Positions 11,142-23,937 are shown, numbered from the stretch's first letter. The stretch is DNA of 64,000 nucleotides from Neostapfia colusana (GCA_030760725.1 JASWHV010000011.1:12363501-12427500), one strand, 5' to 3'. The notes: generated from the sequence alone by a model not told the origin. A program made the numbers and translations.

Positions 11142-12499
11142 TCGGTTGGAAAGGCTTCCAGCTGATGCTTAGCCACATATGATGCACTAATGAAGTTGTG
11201 GGTTGCACCAGAATCGAAAAGTATGATGATGGCTTGATGGTTGAGAGTGAACGTACCCGCCAGCACGTTGTCTCCCTCCGGGGCGTCCTCATTGCCGAGG
11301 TTGCGGACTCCTCCTGTCCGCTGACCAACCTTCTTCACCGGAGGTCGGCCTCGAGCACCGCCCTGGAGCTGGGCTTGCCCGCTGCTCTGCTGCCCCTGGG
11401 GACAGTCCTTCACGAAGTGGCCCGCCTGGCCACACGTGAAGCAGGAGAAACGGGGCGGTCCCCCGCTGATCGGTGGACGGAATCCCGGGGCGCGTTGTGG
11501 CGGTGGAAACGTCCGGGGTACCGTCTGCTGCTGCTGTTGCTGCTGCAGTCTTGGTGGTGGCATCGGCGGACGGAACGAAGGTGACTGGAACGGACGTCCC
11601 CTGAATCGTTGGGGTCGCGCCGGTGGATGCCACTGCTGCCCGGATGGTGTCCGATACACCATACAGTACTTCTGGGGCGCGCCACCACCGCTGCTAGGTG
11701 GAGCGCTGCGCTTCCTCTGCTCAGCTGCTAACTCTCGCTGAGTGTCCTCTTGCATGATTGCGGCATTGACTAAGTTGTTGAATGTGCCGCGATTCCACTG
11801 AATGAGATGGGTCTTCATTTCGGGGTGTAACCCCCGATAGAAGTGCTCCCGCTTTTTCTCCTCGGTGGAGATGTAGTCTGACGCATATTGCGCCAGATGG
11901 TTGAAGGCACGGGAGTTGTCATGAGCACTCCTCCCGCCCTGCTTCAGCTCCAAGAATTCTTGGAACTTCCTCTTCATAATCCCGGGAGGGATGTGGTAGG
12001 CGCGGAACGCCTCCCGGAACTCTTGCCATTCCACGGCATGGCCAGCCGGACGTGAGGCGACATAGTTCGCCCACCACGCACCAGCGGCACCGTGGAGTTG
12101 CTGCGTTGAGAACAGGGTCTTCTGCCGCTCCGTACATTGGAGCAGCCCGAACATGGACTCGATAGTCCGCAGCCAGTTGTCCGCCTCCAGTGGTTCTTTG
12201 GCTTCGGTGAACACTGGAGGGTGCGTACTCATGAAATCCGAGTACGACACTTCACGGGGCTCACGAGGCCCTCTATCTTGACGTCCCCCCGCCTGGGACG
12301 TATTCTGCACGATCGTGCGGAGCAGGTTGGTCTGCTCCTCACGACCTCCCACCAATGCCGCTATCACATCCGCTAGAGTAAGAGGAGGCGGCGGTGGTGG
12401 CTGCTGCTGCGGGGTGCTGTCGTAGGCCGGTGGCTGGGAGTCATCGCCTCCCCCTTGGCTAGAGCCACCAACCTCGTGCGTGGTCCTAGTGCGAACCAT
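11117..12499 (-). CDS. gag: gag-protease of element C
   Basis: I place the start at 12499 (MVRTRTTHEVGG) rather than the longer upstream Met. It aligns with the starts in B and E and directly follows TTGCAG, a likely 3' splice site. The 461-residue product has a retrotransposon Gag core with ADNWLRTIESMFGLLQC and AWWANYVASR, a proline- and glutamine-rich linker, a CCHC zinc knuckle (CFTCGQAGHFVKDC, about residues 354-367) and an aspartic protease start with an intact DSGATHNF motif. It ends early at YMICSP, where other family members continue into protease and pol in the same frame, so a small indel breaks the protease. Gag would package the RNA into particles. Confidence 0.88.
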
Positions 12500-14325
12500 C
12501 TGCAACCATACGACAATAACATCAGTCCCGCAAGAGAGTGCATGCAGTCCAAATGAAATAGGTGTAAAACATAATGACAATAAAAACATGCGATACATCT
12601 CGTAAGTAGATAGTGTAATAACTTTGCACAAGCTACACCATTACCAGCCCAAACACAAGCTAGTTTAATCCAACTTGATGAACCTCCACTTTGGAAGCTC
12701 ACCATAACTAGGTTTGGCCACCACGAGATATTACTATCGCTTTGTCATCACGTATACCACCCTTAGGGTCCAACACCCTCTCCAATGAGTTCAACTGTCA
12801 TTCTTTTGTCAGAATGACCAGTTTCTACCTATTCCAAATTTTGATCTGGTTCTGGGCATTTTCATAACTCAAGTTGCATACCAAAGTTAAAGTTAACTTC
12901 AGTATCTTTCCAACGAGTATTCATTTTCCCCCAGATCAGCTTTGGTTAAAAATTATGCTAATTCAAAGTCAGCAGAATTTCTGGAGGAATTTTAACAGCA
13001 CCTCCCTTGGAAGTTGCTGTTTTCCATTCGAGTTTCCACTGAAATCTGTGCTGAAACTTCAGAAACTTTGAATTGCAAAGATATCACACATCTTCTACTC
13101 TTTCTAAAGAGGTATCATATGAAATTTTTGGGTTTTTCTACTGGGAGTTATCATTGAAAAACAAAACAGTTCGGAGAATGTTCTACTCTGTCCTGGTTCT
13201 GGACAGTTTACATTCCTCTGAGATTTTAGCCATCTTAAGGTGAGTTTCAGCTCTGGAAGTCTACAACAAAGTTGTAGAGTACTTAAATACCTTTCCAGAA
13301 CTATATAGCACACATCTCTGGGCTAAAATACCGGTGAGTTATGCCCTGTTGAAGATCAGCAAACGTGCTGCCCAAAACAGAGCACTCTGTTTTTCATCCC
13401 TTTAGCTATCCTGGTCCACTATCCCATTCTTATACCCAACCAGGGTCTTAATTGTTGAACCTAATGATTTTAGTTCCTTGTTCTCAATATTTTCATGCAT
13501 ATGCCTACAATATCTCGGTACTACGTTCCTCACAAAAGAAAATCCTAACCGGATCATACCGGTATATACGTCCCAAGTGTGGCACTAGACGATCTCTCGC
13601 ACACGTTTTCTACACGGATACATACGTGGTTAGTACCTGCAGAAGACCACACAATGATGGTGCACTCAAAGGTTGTTCATTTCAGGCAGTTCCATATTTA
13701 AAAGTAAATACAAACGCCCGTATCATTGCCATACGGCCGTCCTTGAGTTAGGTCAGTCTCAAGGTACGTGATCGTGTTTCAACACCACACGACGGGGAAC
13801 CCGAGTATGTCATGAACGGGTTGTCACGGTTGGGAATGTTATCAACCCAACAGATACCACCTACTGCCCGGCAGGGCATGCCGATGGCAAGCGCTGCGTA
13901 TGTCCTCCTGGGCTATTTCCAGACGAACACACTCTCGCGTTACTGACCACGCGATGGGGTCTCCACTTACTTGCCTAATGCACGCTAGGGATCAGCGTTT
14001 CATATGAACTCAGGAACATGAAGAGTCCAAGAGTTTCATATTGACATCTCACACCAAGCTGTGAGATCAATCCCTGAACCACGTTCCTCGTCAGGGGGAG
14101 CTAACCGAAATTGAACCGCTTTCGGTGGCGTTCCTTACCAAACTTACCAGAGCGTAGGTGCGTTGTTACATAATTGAAATTCAGAATTATAACACATAAG
14201 TTGGTCTTTGCCACTTTAAGTAACTATGCTAGTATAGTCCTTACTTGGGCAACTACCGAATCCTCACCGTATACCTAAGTTTTTCCCATAATGCAGTCCT
14301 TAAGTACTGTGCTATCCCCACTGCA
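12500..14325 (-). other. Leader of element C, no gene seen
   Basis: About 1.8 kb of AT-rich DNA between the primer site and gag. Parts resemble the leaders of B and E (for example the stretch around 13540-13660). No conserved reading frame and no counterpart of B's accessory ORF is present. It ends with TTGCAG against the gag ATG, suggesting an intron in the leader. Confidence 0.7.
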
Positions 14326-14337
14326 GCTCTGATACCA
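14326..14337 (-). other. Primer-binding site of C (initiator tRNA-Met)
   Basis: The minus strand reads TGGTATCAGAGC, three bases inside the 5' LTR end at 14341. It is complementary to the 3' end of plant initiator tRNA-Met and fixes the element's orientation. Confidence 0.93.
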
Positions 14338-14340
14338 GGC

Positions 14341-17300
14341 TGTGGCGGACCGGGATCCGCTCATCCAGGATCGCAGAGGGTGGTGCCGCGCGATGCGACA
14401 CCCGACAGCACACGTCATAAGAACACATTATATTACATGGGAAAAACAAACTGAATGTACAAAGTAGTACACTTCTCAGTTACAAACTAAGGTCTTTATT
14501 ACACAGCGGAAGTTTCTTTTGTTCATCTCACGGCCGCCTATCTAGCAAAAGTCGGTTGCCCAGCCCTAGGGCAACCCACACTAGCTGCACGTCTCAGCTC
14601 AGCGCGGCGTGTACGGCTCCCACTCAGCCGTGGTCCCCGACGGAGGGTAACCCTCGCCGGTGGACTCGTACTCCGAGTCCGTGGATGGCTCCTCACCTGA
14701 AAAACACTTAAGCAGCAACCGTGAGCACGAAGGCTCAGAAAGGCTTAACCGACTCACCTAAGCATGAAACTCTACATGAGGTGTACCATGACATAGGATA
14801 GCAATGTTGCAGCAAATGGACACGCCTACAAGTTCATCCTTAGTTCATCTTTTAGCAACAAGTTAACGGTTCATAAAGCTGAAATTTAGTGAGCAATATT
14901 TGGTGGCACACATGTAACAATACAATTATATCATAACAGCAATATTGAATCATAACATTTCATTCATTAATCTACGTTATGACGCAGTGAACAAGCGGTA
15001 CTCGTCACCGCGAGTGACGGTGAATCGACTCGATATACACCTGCAAGGAAACCCAAAGAGCACGTCACGTACGCCCACCCGTGGAGCTGCACAGCACGCT
15101 CACTCGATGTCGTACGGAACAACCTTTTACCCAACAACCCAAACGTCGAACCGGTCGCACCGAAACGAGCAGGAGGTTCCCCACACGAGCATCTCTCTAT
15201 GCCCGTTGGCAGATTTCCACCTTGCTGCCCTCAGCCTACACCTATAAATCAGTGCGTTATGCCTCGACGCCCGGATGTTTAGGCTACATCGGTTTATCGG
15301 GGCCCATATATCCGATATGCCTTCGGTACGTTCAATACTTGTTCAGCAGGGCCGCACACGGATCGGTCCTCAATCGACACGGGCAGGGCCGCACACACAA
15401 GACTTCCCCTTGCTACGCCCTAGCCCCTGCCTAGTCTCATTTTCATTACTAAAGTGATCTCACATCACTCAACCGAACCCGTGCGTCCCAATGCCTATCT
15501 CGCGAGTAGATTCCAACTACTCGACTTGTACCAAAGTCCTATGAATCATTAAGCATAGCCTGTCTACTCAAGTTCTTAGACACTACCCTCACTCTTAGGG
15601 GAAAGTTCTGGTTATGCAAGTGGGGTTTCATTCATCCTATACCTAATGCACATACATACTTCATATGACACATGTAAACAAAGTAAGACGTATAAAAGGT
15701 TAATGCAAACCGGGGCTTGCCTTGTTGCTGCTGGTCAGTAGTTAGCTCTTCTTCCGGAAGGAGGAAGTCAAGCACTTCCGGAGTCTCTACTTCAGTGACT
15801 ACACGTTTATGAAATACTACATGTTAATTTAAATGCAATGTGTGAACTCAAATACATAATTGCTAATAACTCTGGCTAGCCCTCCCCTTTGGTTCTGAAA
15901 TTTTTATGGTGGATTGGTAGGGTCCTAACCAGAGTTGTGACCAAGTTTTATTTGAAACAAAGTACAATTGAACCTTGTACAAATAAAAGTCTATTTGGTC
16001 GATAATTGAGCATCTAAGTAATTCCAGGGTCTTTCATGGCTCCCACCATTACTTTCTGGAAACTAGAGTTTAGGACGGTTCTAATGGAGTTGGTTTCATG
16101 TCATTTGAAGAATTCTACAGAAAGTTATGTCCTAATTAAGATTGGAGAAAATCTGAAAAATGTTTCTGTACATCTTTCTATTTTCTCTGGGCAGTTCCCT
16201 TAATCACCCAATTAGGGTAAATAAATGAACTTATATGAGTCTGAAAATTTTACTGAAATTCAGGGATTTTCCAATAAACCTCTCAGCCAAATTTCAGATT
16301 TTTTCATAAAGTAGTTCTCCAGATAAAATTTCCAACATTTTAAACTTTAGGGATTTAATTCTGGAAAACTATTCACTTTCATGAGCTGAATTTGGTATTG
16401 CTGGAAAGTGCTCAGAGAGCTGAATCCAAAAAAATTTGGTCCACTCGATTTGGAGCCTTCTAGCCAAAGTTATGAGGATTTGAAGTTTGGAAGAATTCTG
16501 AAAATCGGGGGAAAAGTTTAAACTCTCGGGGCCTGCGGGGACACGTGTCGAGCGCGGAGGTGTCCGGCACACCGGGGATACCACACGTGTCGAGCGCGGA
16601 GGTGTCCGGCACACCGGAGCTCACAGGGTATTTGCGCGCCTGCCCAGCCGATCCCCGGCCACACCCGATCCCGATTTAAATTCTTCAGCCGCTGACACGT
16701 GGGCCAGCCGGCTTCGTCTTCCTCCCGCCGTTCTCTCGCGCCCGCGCCGCCGACCTCGCCGGAGCAGACTCGGGGCTCGCCGGCTCACCGCTGCCGGATC
16801 TCCCATGGTCTAAAAATCGCCGACAGGGGGTTGTCGACGTCGAGGAACACGTCGGTGGTGACAGGTCGGGGTGGGGGTGACCGGAAATAGCTCGGCGACG
16901 TGCCGTGGCCTCGGTTGAGGTTCGACACCGTCGACCGTGGTTTCTAAACCCGCCACAACCTCAAACAAACGGCCCTACAGCATCAGTGTACCTCTAGAAT
17001 GCTCGACAAGGTGTCAAAAGGGTTCAGGGATGGCGGCAAGTCGGTCGGCACCATGTGACCGACCGTGCCCGCCATGACCGGCCTCGATCGAGCTCGAAAT
17101 TCGTCACTCCTAGACAGTTTCACGCTACGGATGCAGAAAAGAACTTGATCACCGGCTAGTCCAGCATTTATGTGCAAGATTTCATGACCTCCGAAAGATC
17201 AGAGAGCGAGAATTTAAAGAAACCGTACCGGAAGCTCGGTTTACGGTCGCTGGAGCAAAAACTGGAAATTCTCTGCGGATTCTTCACGGTTGGCTTCCAA

Positions 17301-18429
17301 ACTTGGAGGGGAGCAGCACGGTGGTCGCGCGCTCCTGTTGCCTCTCTCGCTGGACCATGAAAACGCCTGTGGAACGCTGCCCACGGGCGCCTGACTCTCG
17401 GCTGATGCTAGGTCGCCGCGGTGGCGATCGTCTTTGGGCAAAGGAGGTCGGAGCTCGAGGTTTCTGGCGTTGGAGAGGTGGAGTGCGAGCTCAGATGGCT
17501 GTCTAGCAGCTCAGGGACGAAGGAGGAGATGGTTTTGCTGGTTTTCCCGATTGAGCAGAGAGCTGTGGCGAGAAACAATGCCGCTGCTCGGGTTTGCCCG
17601 CGAAAAGATAAAGCCGGCCGACTCCTGCTCGGCTGAGGCGGTGCTGGTCGCGTGGGGGCGCGAGCCAGCCGCCCTGGGCGCCAGCGCGCGGAGAGGGAAG
17701 CAGCTGGTGGCGCCGGTAGCTGCTCGGTGGCACAGCCGACAGCTGTTCGGTGGAATTTCCCACCGAGACTCTGACTTTGGGTGCAAGTTTCTCCTTCTCC
17801 CCTCTATGACATGTGGGTCCCACCCAGGGTTTTAACCTCTGAAATTTACTCCTAATCACTGTTATAAACAGTGAGCCACATAATACCCCTGGTGATTCAA
17901 ATTATTCACCCCTGAGCCATTTGAATTGAATAAAATTAAAATTGGGTTCGGTTTGAGTGAATTTCAGCACAAGTTCAGTTTTGAATTCAAATAAAGTTTG
18001 AATTCGTCCCACTTAGCTCATGTCAAGATCAACTCCAAATGGAGTGAAAATTGGTGTGTGAGCTCACAAAAATGTGCTGAATAAGAATATGCCTCCCATT
18101 TTTAAATTCATGGGATAAAAACAGTTTAAATTTGAATGTGGTTTCAAACTGTCCTCTTTCTATCTATACCCAAAATGACCTCAAAAAGGTTTTGAATTTG
18201 GGTGAAACTTGGCATGGACATCCTTAGCAATGTGTAGGAGTTTTCATAAGTCCAGCCCACCTATATCACATGTGGGAAATACCACTTTTGTAATATGTGA
18301 GTTTGTTCTCTAATGAGCATGTTGATGGTGGTTACATGCTCTTCATTTGTGTTCATCATCTTTCCTCAAATGAGGTGTGTGGTGTGGTGATGAACACTTC
18401 AAATGTGTGCCAAAACTGAGGCCCTTACA
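14341..18429 (-). repeat. 5' LTR of element C
   Basis: Near-identical partner of 3834-7900, running TGTAAGG at 18429 to GCCACA at 14341 on the minus strand. The GC-rich core lies at about 16530-17770, and the 35-bp duplication and the spliced acidic frame are all kept. It is flanked outside by ATGGC (18430-18434). Confidence 0.95.
14599..15798 (-). CDS. Candidate two-exon acidic ORF inside C 5' LTR
   Basis: Second copy of the LTR frame. Exon 1 is 15798-15721 (78 nt), ending CAACAAG before GCAAGC, a textbook GC-type donor. Exon 2 is 14696-14599 (98 nt) after TTTTTCAG, ending in TGA. It is in phase, with a few substitutions relative to the 3' LTR copy and no stop. Start exon unknown. Confidence 0.45.
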
Positions 18430-18434
18430 ATGGC
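18430..18434. repeat. Target-site duplication of C, right copy (ATGGC)
   Basis: Identical to 3829-3833 and directly after the C LTR end at 18429. Confidence 0.93.
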
Positions 18435-20080
18435 TCCATTGTACCTTGACCATCGGATCACTTTGTTCCTCGTGGCCCTTTCCTTCACGTCCAAAATTCG
18501 GACGGGGTGCTCCGCAAAGGTCAGGTCCTCTTGAAGTTCAAGCTCTTCCATTTGTACTTGCTCCTCTGGTACTCTCAAGCACTTCTTGAGCTGGGATACA
18601 TGAAACACGTCATGTACATCGGAGAGGTGTGTTGGGAGCTCTAGTTGATAGGCTACTTCTCGTCGCTTGTACAAAATCTTAAATGGTCCGATGTAGCGAG
18701 GTGCTAGCTTGCCTTTGACGTTGAAACATCGTTGGCCACGAATAGGTGATACCTTAAGGTATACGAAGTCTCCTACTTCGAAAGTAAACTTCCTTCGCCT
18801 ATTGTCCGCATAGCCTTTCTGTCGTGACTGAGCAGCCTTTAAGTTCTCCCGTATCGTTTGGACTTCCTTTTCATCTTCTTGTAGCACTTCGGGTCCAAAC
18901 ACCTGGTTCTCTCCGGTCTCATTCCAAAACAGCGGTGTCCTACACCGTCTACTGTACAATGCTTTGAAAGGTGACATTTTCAAGCTAGCTTGATAGCTGT
19001 TGTTATAGGAGAATTCGGCGTACGGTAAACTCCTATCCCAACTACGCCCATGTTTCAAAGCGCAAGCTCTCAACATGTCCTCCAAAATTTGGTTTGTCCT
19101 TTCGGTTTGTCCATCGGTTTGTGAGTGATAGGCGGAGCTAAAATCCAGTCGTGTACCCATAGCTTTCTGCAGCTTCCTCCAAAATCTAGAGGTAAACTGA
19201 GAACCTCGATCTGAGACTATCCTCCTCGGGACTCCATGACGGCACACGATCTGCTCCATGTACAACTCGGCTAATTGTGCAACGTTGTACTCGGCCCTTA
19301 CAGGGAGAAAATGGGCTGTTTTTGTCGATTGGTCCACGATAACCCAGATGGAGTCATAACCCGACTGAGTACGTGGCAATTCGACGATGAAATCTATACT
19401 GATGTCCTCCCACTTCCACTCGGGTACCTTCAAGGGTTGCAACAATCCAGTGTGTCTTTGATGTTCGGCCTTCACCCATTGGCATGTGTCGCATAGGGCA
19501 ACATATTCGGCTATGTCCCTTTTCATACCATCCCACCAATAACAAGTCTTCAAGTCCTGATACATTTTGGTACTTCCGGGATGTATGGAATAGGGTGAAT
19601 CATGTGCCTCTTTTAATATCATGTCGCGGATGTGCTTCACGTTAGGCACACAAATCCTTCTTCCTAGCCAAAGCGTACCCTTCTCATCTTCTTTGAAATC
19701 CTTCTCTATTCCTTGTCGGATCCTTTCCTTGATCTCCTTGATCTCCTCATCCGTTGCTTGGCCATCTCTTATCTCTTGCTCCAATGAATAGTGGAGCTCC
19801 ATCACTTCCATCTTGTTCAAGAATCCGAGGTGTAACAGTTCGAACTCCTTACGTAGTTCGGGTGGTAGCTCCCGAACCATGAGTTGGTGACATGCTCCCT
19901 TTCGGCTCAATGCATCAGCTACTACATTGGCCCTTCCAGGGTGGTAGTTGATTCCAACATCGTAATCCTTGATGAGTTCTAACCATCGATGTTGCCTCAA
20001 ATTCAAGTCCGTTTGTGTAAATATGTACTTGAGGATTTTATGATCCGTATAGATCTCGCATCGATGGCCAAGGATATAAT
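18435..20080 (-). pseudogene. pol: A pol, middle part: RNase H end, integrase, most of chromodomain
   Basis: One long open frame on the minus strand from the B insertion point (20080) to the C insertion point. It begins in RNase H (IYTDHKILKYIFTQTDLN and VVADALSRK). The integrase zinc-binding region (HDSPYSIHPG to LCDTCQWVK) follows, then the DDE core with IDFIVELP, IVSDRGSQF and NQILEDMLRAC, the GPFKILYKR region and HDVFHVSQLKKCL. The chromodomain start is LDVKERATRNKVIRW. All three acidic residues of the integrase core are present and no stop interrupts this piece. The N-terminal portion continues at 35603 and the last residues at 3833. Insertions of B and C, not point decay, are the main damage here. 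Confidence 0.93.
20076..20080. repeat. Target-site duplication of B, left copy (ATAAT)
   Basis: ATAAT precedes the LTR start at 20081 and recurs at 35598-35602 directly after the B LTR end at 35597. Confidence 0.93.
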
Positions 20081-22673
20081 TGTAAGGGCCTCAGTTTTTG
20101 ACACATATTTGAAGTGTTCATCACCATACACACACCTCATTTGAGGAAAGTTGATGAACACAAATGAAGAGAAAGTAACCACCATCAACATGCTCATTAG
20201 AGAACAAACTGACATATTGCAAAAGTGGTATTTCCCACATGTGATATAGGTGGGCTGGACATATGAAAACTCCTACACATTGCTAAGGATGTCCATGCCA
20301 AGTTTCACCCAAATTCAAAACCTTTTTGAGGTCATTTTGGGTATAGTTAGAAAGAGGGCAGTTTGAAACCATATTCAAATTCAAACTGTTTTTATCCCAT
20401 GAATTTAAAAGTGGGAGGCATATTCTTATTCAGCACATTTTTGTGAGCTCACACACCAAATTTCACTCCATTTGGAGTTGATCTTGACATGAGCTAAGGG
20501 GGACAAATTCAAACTTTATTTGAATTCCAAACTGAACTTGTGCTGAAAATTCATTCAAACCAAACCCAATTTGAATTCTAATCAATTCAAATGGCTCATG
20601 GGTGGATGATTTGAATCACCAGGGGTATTATGGGGCTCACTGTTTACAACAGTGATTAGGAGTAAATTTCAGAGATTAAAACCCCAGGTGGGACCCACAT
20701 GTCATAGAGAGAAGGAGGCAAAACTTGCACACAAAGTCACAGCCTCGGTGGGAAATTCCACCGAGCAGCTGTCGGCTGTGCCACCGAGCAGCCACCGGCG
20801 CCACCAGCTGCTTCCCCTCTACGTGCGCTGGCGCCCAGGGCGGCTTACTCGCGCCTCCACGCGACCGTCCCCGCCTCAGCCGAGCAGGAGTCGGCCGCCT
20901 TTATCTTCTCGCATGTGAACCCGAGCAGCGGCAGTTCTTCTCCCCGCAGCTCACTGCTCGATCGGGAAAACCAGCATGACGACCTCCTCCTTCATTCCTG
21001 AGCTGCTAGACAGCAACCTGAGAGCGCCCTCTACCTCCCCAACGCTAGAAACCCCGAGCTCCGACCTCCCTTGCCTGAAAACGATCGCCACCGCGGCGAC
21101 CTAGCCTCAGCCGAGAATCAGGCGCCCGTGGACAGTGTTCCACATGTGTTTTCACGGTCCAGCAAGAGAGGCAACAGTAGCGCACGACCACCGTGCTGCT
21201 CTCCTCCAAGTTTGGAAGCAAACCGTGAAGAATCCATGGCGAATTCTCAGTTTTTGCTCTGGCGACCGTAAACTGAGCTTCCGGTACGGATCCTTCAAAT
21301 TCTCGCTCGAAGATCCTTCTCTAGCTATCAAATCTTGCACATAGACGGTGGACTAGCCGGCGATCAAGTTCTTTTCTGCATCCGTGGCGTGAAACTGTCT
21401 AGAAGTGACAAATTTTGAGCTCGATCAAGGGCGGTCATGGCGGGCACGATCGGTCACACGGTGCCGACCGACTTGCCGCCATCTTTGAACCCTTTTGGCA
21501 CCTTGTCGATCTTCCTAGAGGTACACTGATGCTATAGGACCGATTATTCGAGGTTTTGGCGGGTTAGAACTCACGGCCGACGGCGCCGAACCTCAACCGA
21601 GGCCGCGGCACGTCGCCGGGCTATTTCCGGTCACCGCCAGCCCGAACTGACACCACCGACGTGTTCCTCGACGTCGACAACCCCCTGGCAGCGAGTTTCA
21701 GACCATAGGAGGTCCGGCAGCGGTGAGCCGGCGAGCTCCGGGTCTGCTCCAGCGAGGGGCGGCGGCGCGGGCGCGCCGCGCATCGAGAGGTAGACGAAGC
21801 CGGCTGGCCCACGTGTCAGCGGCTGAAAAATTTAAATCGGGATCGGGTGTGGCCGGGATCGGCTGTGCTGGCGCGCAGGAACCCCGCAGAGCACGGTGTG
21901 CCGTCGCCTCGGCGTGCGACACGTGTCCCCGGGGCCCACCCGTAAGTTTAAACTTTTCCCCCGATTTTCAGATTTCCTTCAAACTTCAAATCCTCATAAC
22001 TTGAGCTAGAAAACTCCAAATCGAGTGAACCAAATTTTGTTGGATTCAGATATCTGAGCACTTTCCAGCAAATCAAGTTTTACTTCATGAAAATCCTTAT
22101 TTCTTCAGAATTAATTCCTCAAAGTTTAAAATGTTTGGAATTTTAACTGGAGCATCCTTTGGAGGAAAATCCTGAAATTTTGCTGGTTGTTCAACAAAAT
22201 ATCCCTGAACTACCATAAAAATTTCAGATCCATTTGAGCTCATTTGATCCACCTAATGGTGTGATTAGTGAAACTGTTCCAGAGAAAATAGAAAAGGTTC
22301 AGAAACATTTTCAGAAATTTCTCTGAAATTGTTTAGCTCATATCTTTAGCTAGTAACCTTCAAATTAAGTGAGACCAACTCCATTAGAACCCTCTGAAAA
22401 TCTAGTTTTTAGAAAGTCATAGTTTGTTTCATGAAAATCCTTAGAACACCCTAAGAGCCTTCAATTAAGGTCACGGACATAATTAATTGTGGAGGGCTCA
22501 AAATGAGCTTTGCTGCAACTAAAGCTTGACCAAGTCTCTATTTAGGTTGTAACCAAGACACAGTAAAAGTTTCACAGTCATGGGGCTTGTCTAGTAAGAG
22601 TTATAGACTTCACAAGTTTAAAAGTTAATACAAATGCATTTAAATTAATACATGTACTGCTTCTATCATGTAG

Positions 22674-23937
22674 TCGCTAAGGTCGAGGAGGAACCCGAAG
22701 TCCTAGACTTCGTTACTCCGGAGGAGCAGCTAGCCTACGACCAAGAGCAGGAAGGCAAGCTCCGGTTTGCATTAACCTTTTTACAAGTTTTTTTATTGTT
22801 TTGACCACATACTTGATTACTTTATTCTTTGCATTAGAGTCTTGTTTGGAAACCCAACTGCATAGCCAAGAAAACCTTGGGTTGGGTTTAGGATTGCAAA
22901 CCTTGTTAGCTACTGCAATGGTAAGATAGAGTAGGATTCGGTACAAGTCGAGTAGTTGGAACTACTCGCGAGAATAGGCTAGAGGCACATCGCTCGGGTA
23001 GAGATAGCACATGATACACATGGCAAGAGAAAATGAGACTGAGCGGAGAGTAAGGGCAGCAGGACTTTGGGGCCTGTGTGCTATAGATCCGCTTGTGTCG
23101 ATTGAGGACCGAGCCGTGTGCGGGCCTGTTGAACAAGCTAGAACAGTACCAAAGACCTACCGGCTATATGGGAACCGGGAAACCGATGTAACTCGGGTAG
23201 CTGGGTGTTGAGGCATAGCTGATCGTTCAGAGGATAGGTTGAGAGCTCGAGGTGTAAATCGGCTGGCGGCACTTAGATGCGCGTGCAGAGACCTCTTGCT
23301 CGGGATGATTGGACCAGTTCAACATTTGGCTAACGGGTGAAAGGTAGTTGCGTACGGTGTCCGTGATGGTTGTTGTAGACAACATCGAGTACGGGCGTAT
23401 GTGACAGGTTATTCGGGTAACCCTGCAGGTGTAAATCGATTATAATCGCCGTCCCTCGCGGTCAGTGAGTACCACTTGTTCACTGTACCGTGACGTAGAA
23501 AGAACAGGCTAGTTACATATTAAAATGTTGCTGATTGAAAGATGGACTTGATTGTTAATGATTTGCTGTAGTTTACAGCTAATTAAAGTTCCTTTCAACT
23601 TTGGGCAAAGTACATGAGAGAAATACGTTTCTTGTTTGATTGCGGCTCTCTCATGTGTCTTAGCGTAAGGTTCTCCACAACCTGCTGCTAAAACTTGAAA
23701 GTAAGGTTCTACTAATTAGGCGAGTCCTTGCAAATGATTTTTACCTCATGTAACCCATCAGCCCTCATGTAGAAGTTCCATGTTTAGGTGAGATGGGTCA
23801 GACTTGCTGAGCCGTCGTGCTCACTGCTTGTGTTTGAAGCTTTTGCAGGGTTCTATGAGGAAGGGACTCCCGAAGAGGAGACGGAACCCCAGGAGGGGAA
23901 CCCCGTCGAGTGGGAGTCGTGCACGCCGCAGAGTTAG
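22674..23937 (+). CDS. Candidate two-exon acidic ORF inside B 5' LTR
   Basis: Exon 1 (22674-22754, 81 nt) encodes EEEPEVLDFVTPEEQLAY and ends GAAG before GCAAGC. An in-frame ATG at 22652 could start it, or it may be entered at the acceptor ATGTAG. Exon 2 (23849-23937, 89 nt) follows CTTTTGCAG and encodes FYEEGTPEEETEPQEGN, then VEWESCTPQS and TAG. The 1094-nt intron would be of GC-AG type, and the join keeps the frame. The nearest GT donor would not. AATAAA lies about 120 bp after the stop, so exon 2 could be a terminal exon of an LTR-only transcript. No known family is recognised. Confidence 0.5.
22949..22968 (+). other. Conserved stem-loop in B 5' LTR
   Basis: CGAGTAG and CTACTCG form a perfect 7-bp stem with a 6-nt loop. 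The homologous copy is 34380-34399 in the 3' LTR. C, D and E keep the stem with different loops. Confidence 0.55.

Larger units (their letters stand above)
3834..18429 (-). mobile_element. Ty3/gypsy chromovirus C, complete with two LTRs
   Basis: Two 4.07 and 4.09 kb LTRs flank gag (12499-11117) and pol (11141-7934) on the minus strand. There is a primer site at 14337-14326, a polypurine tract at 7912-7901 and duplication ATGGC on both sides. The first about 360 bp of the LTR right ends differ at only three positions, so C is the youngest insertion sampled here. Coding capacity is nevertheless broken by frameshifts and stops. C lies inside A's chromodomain codons. C lacks the accessory ORF that element B has before gag. 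Confidence 0.96.
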
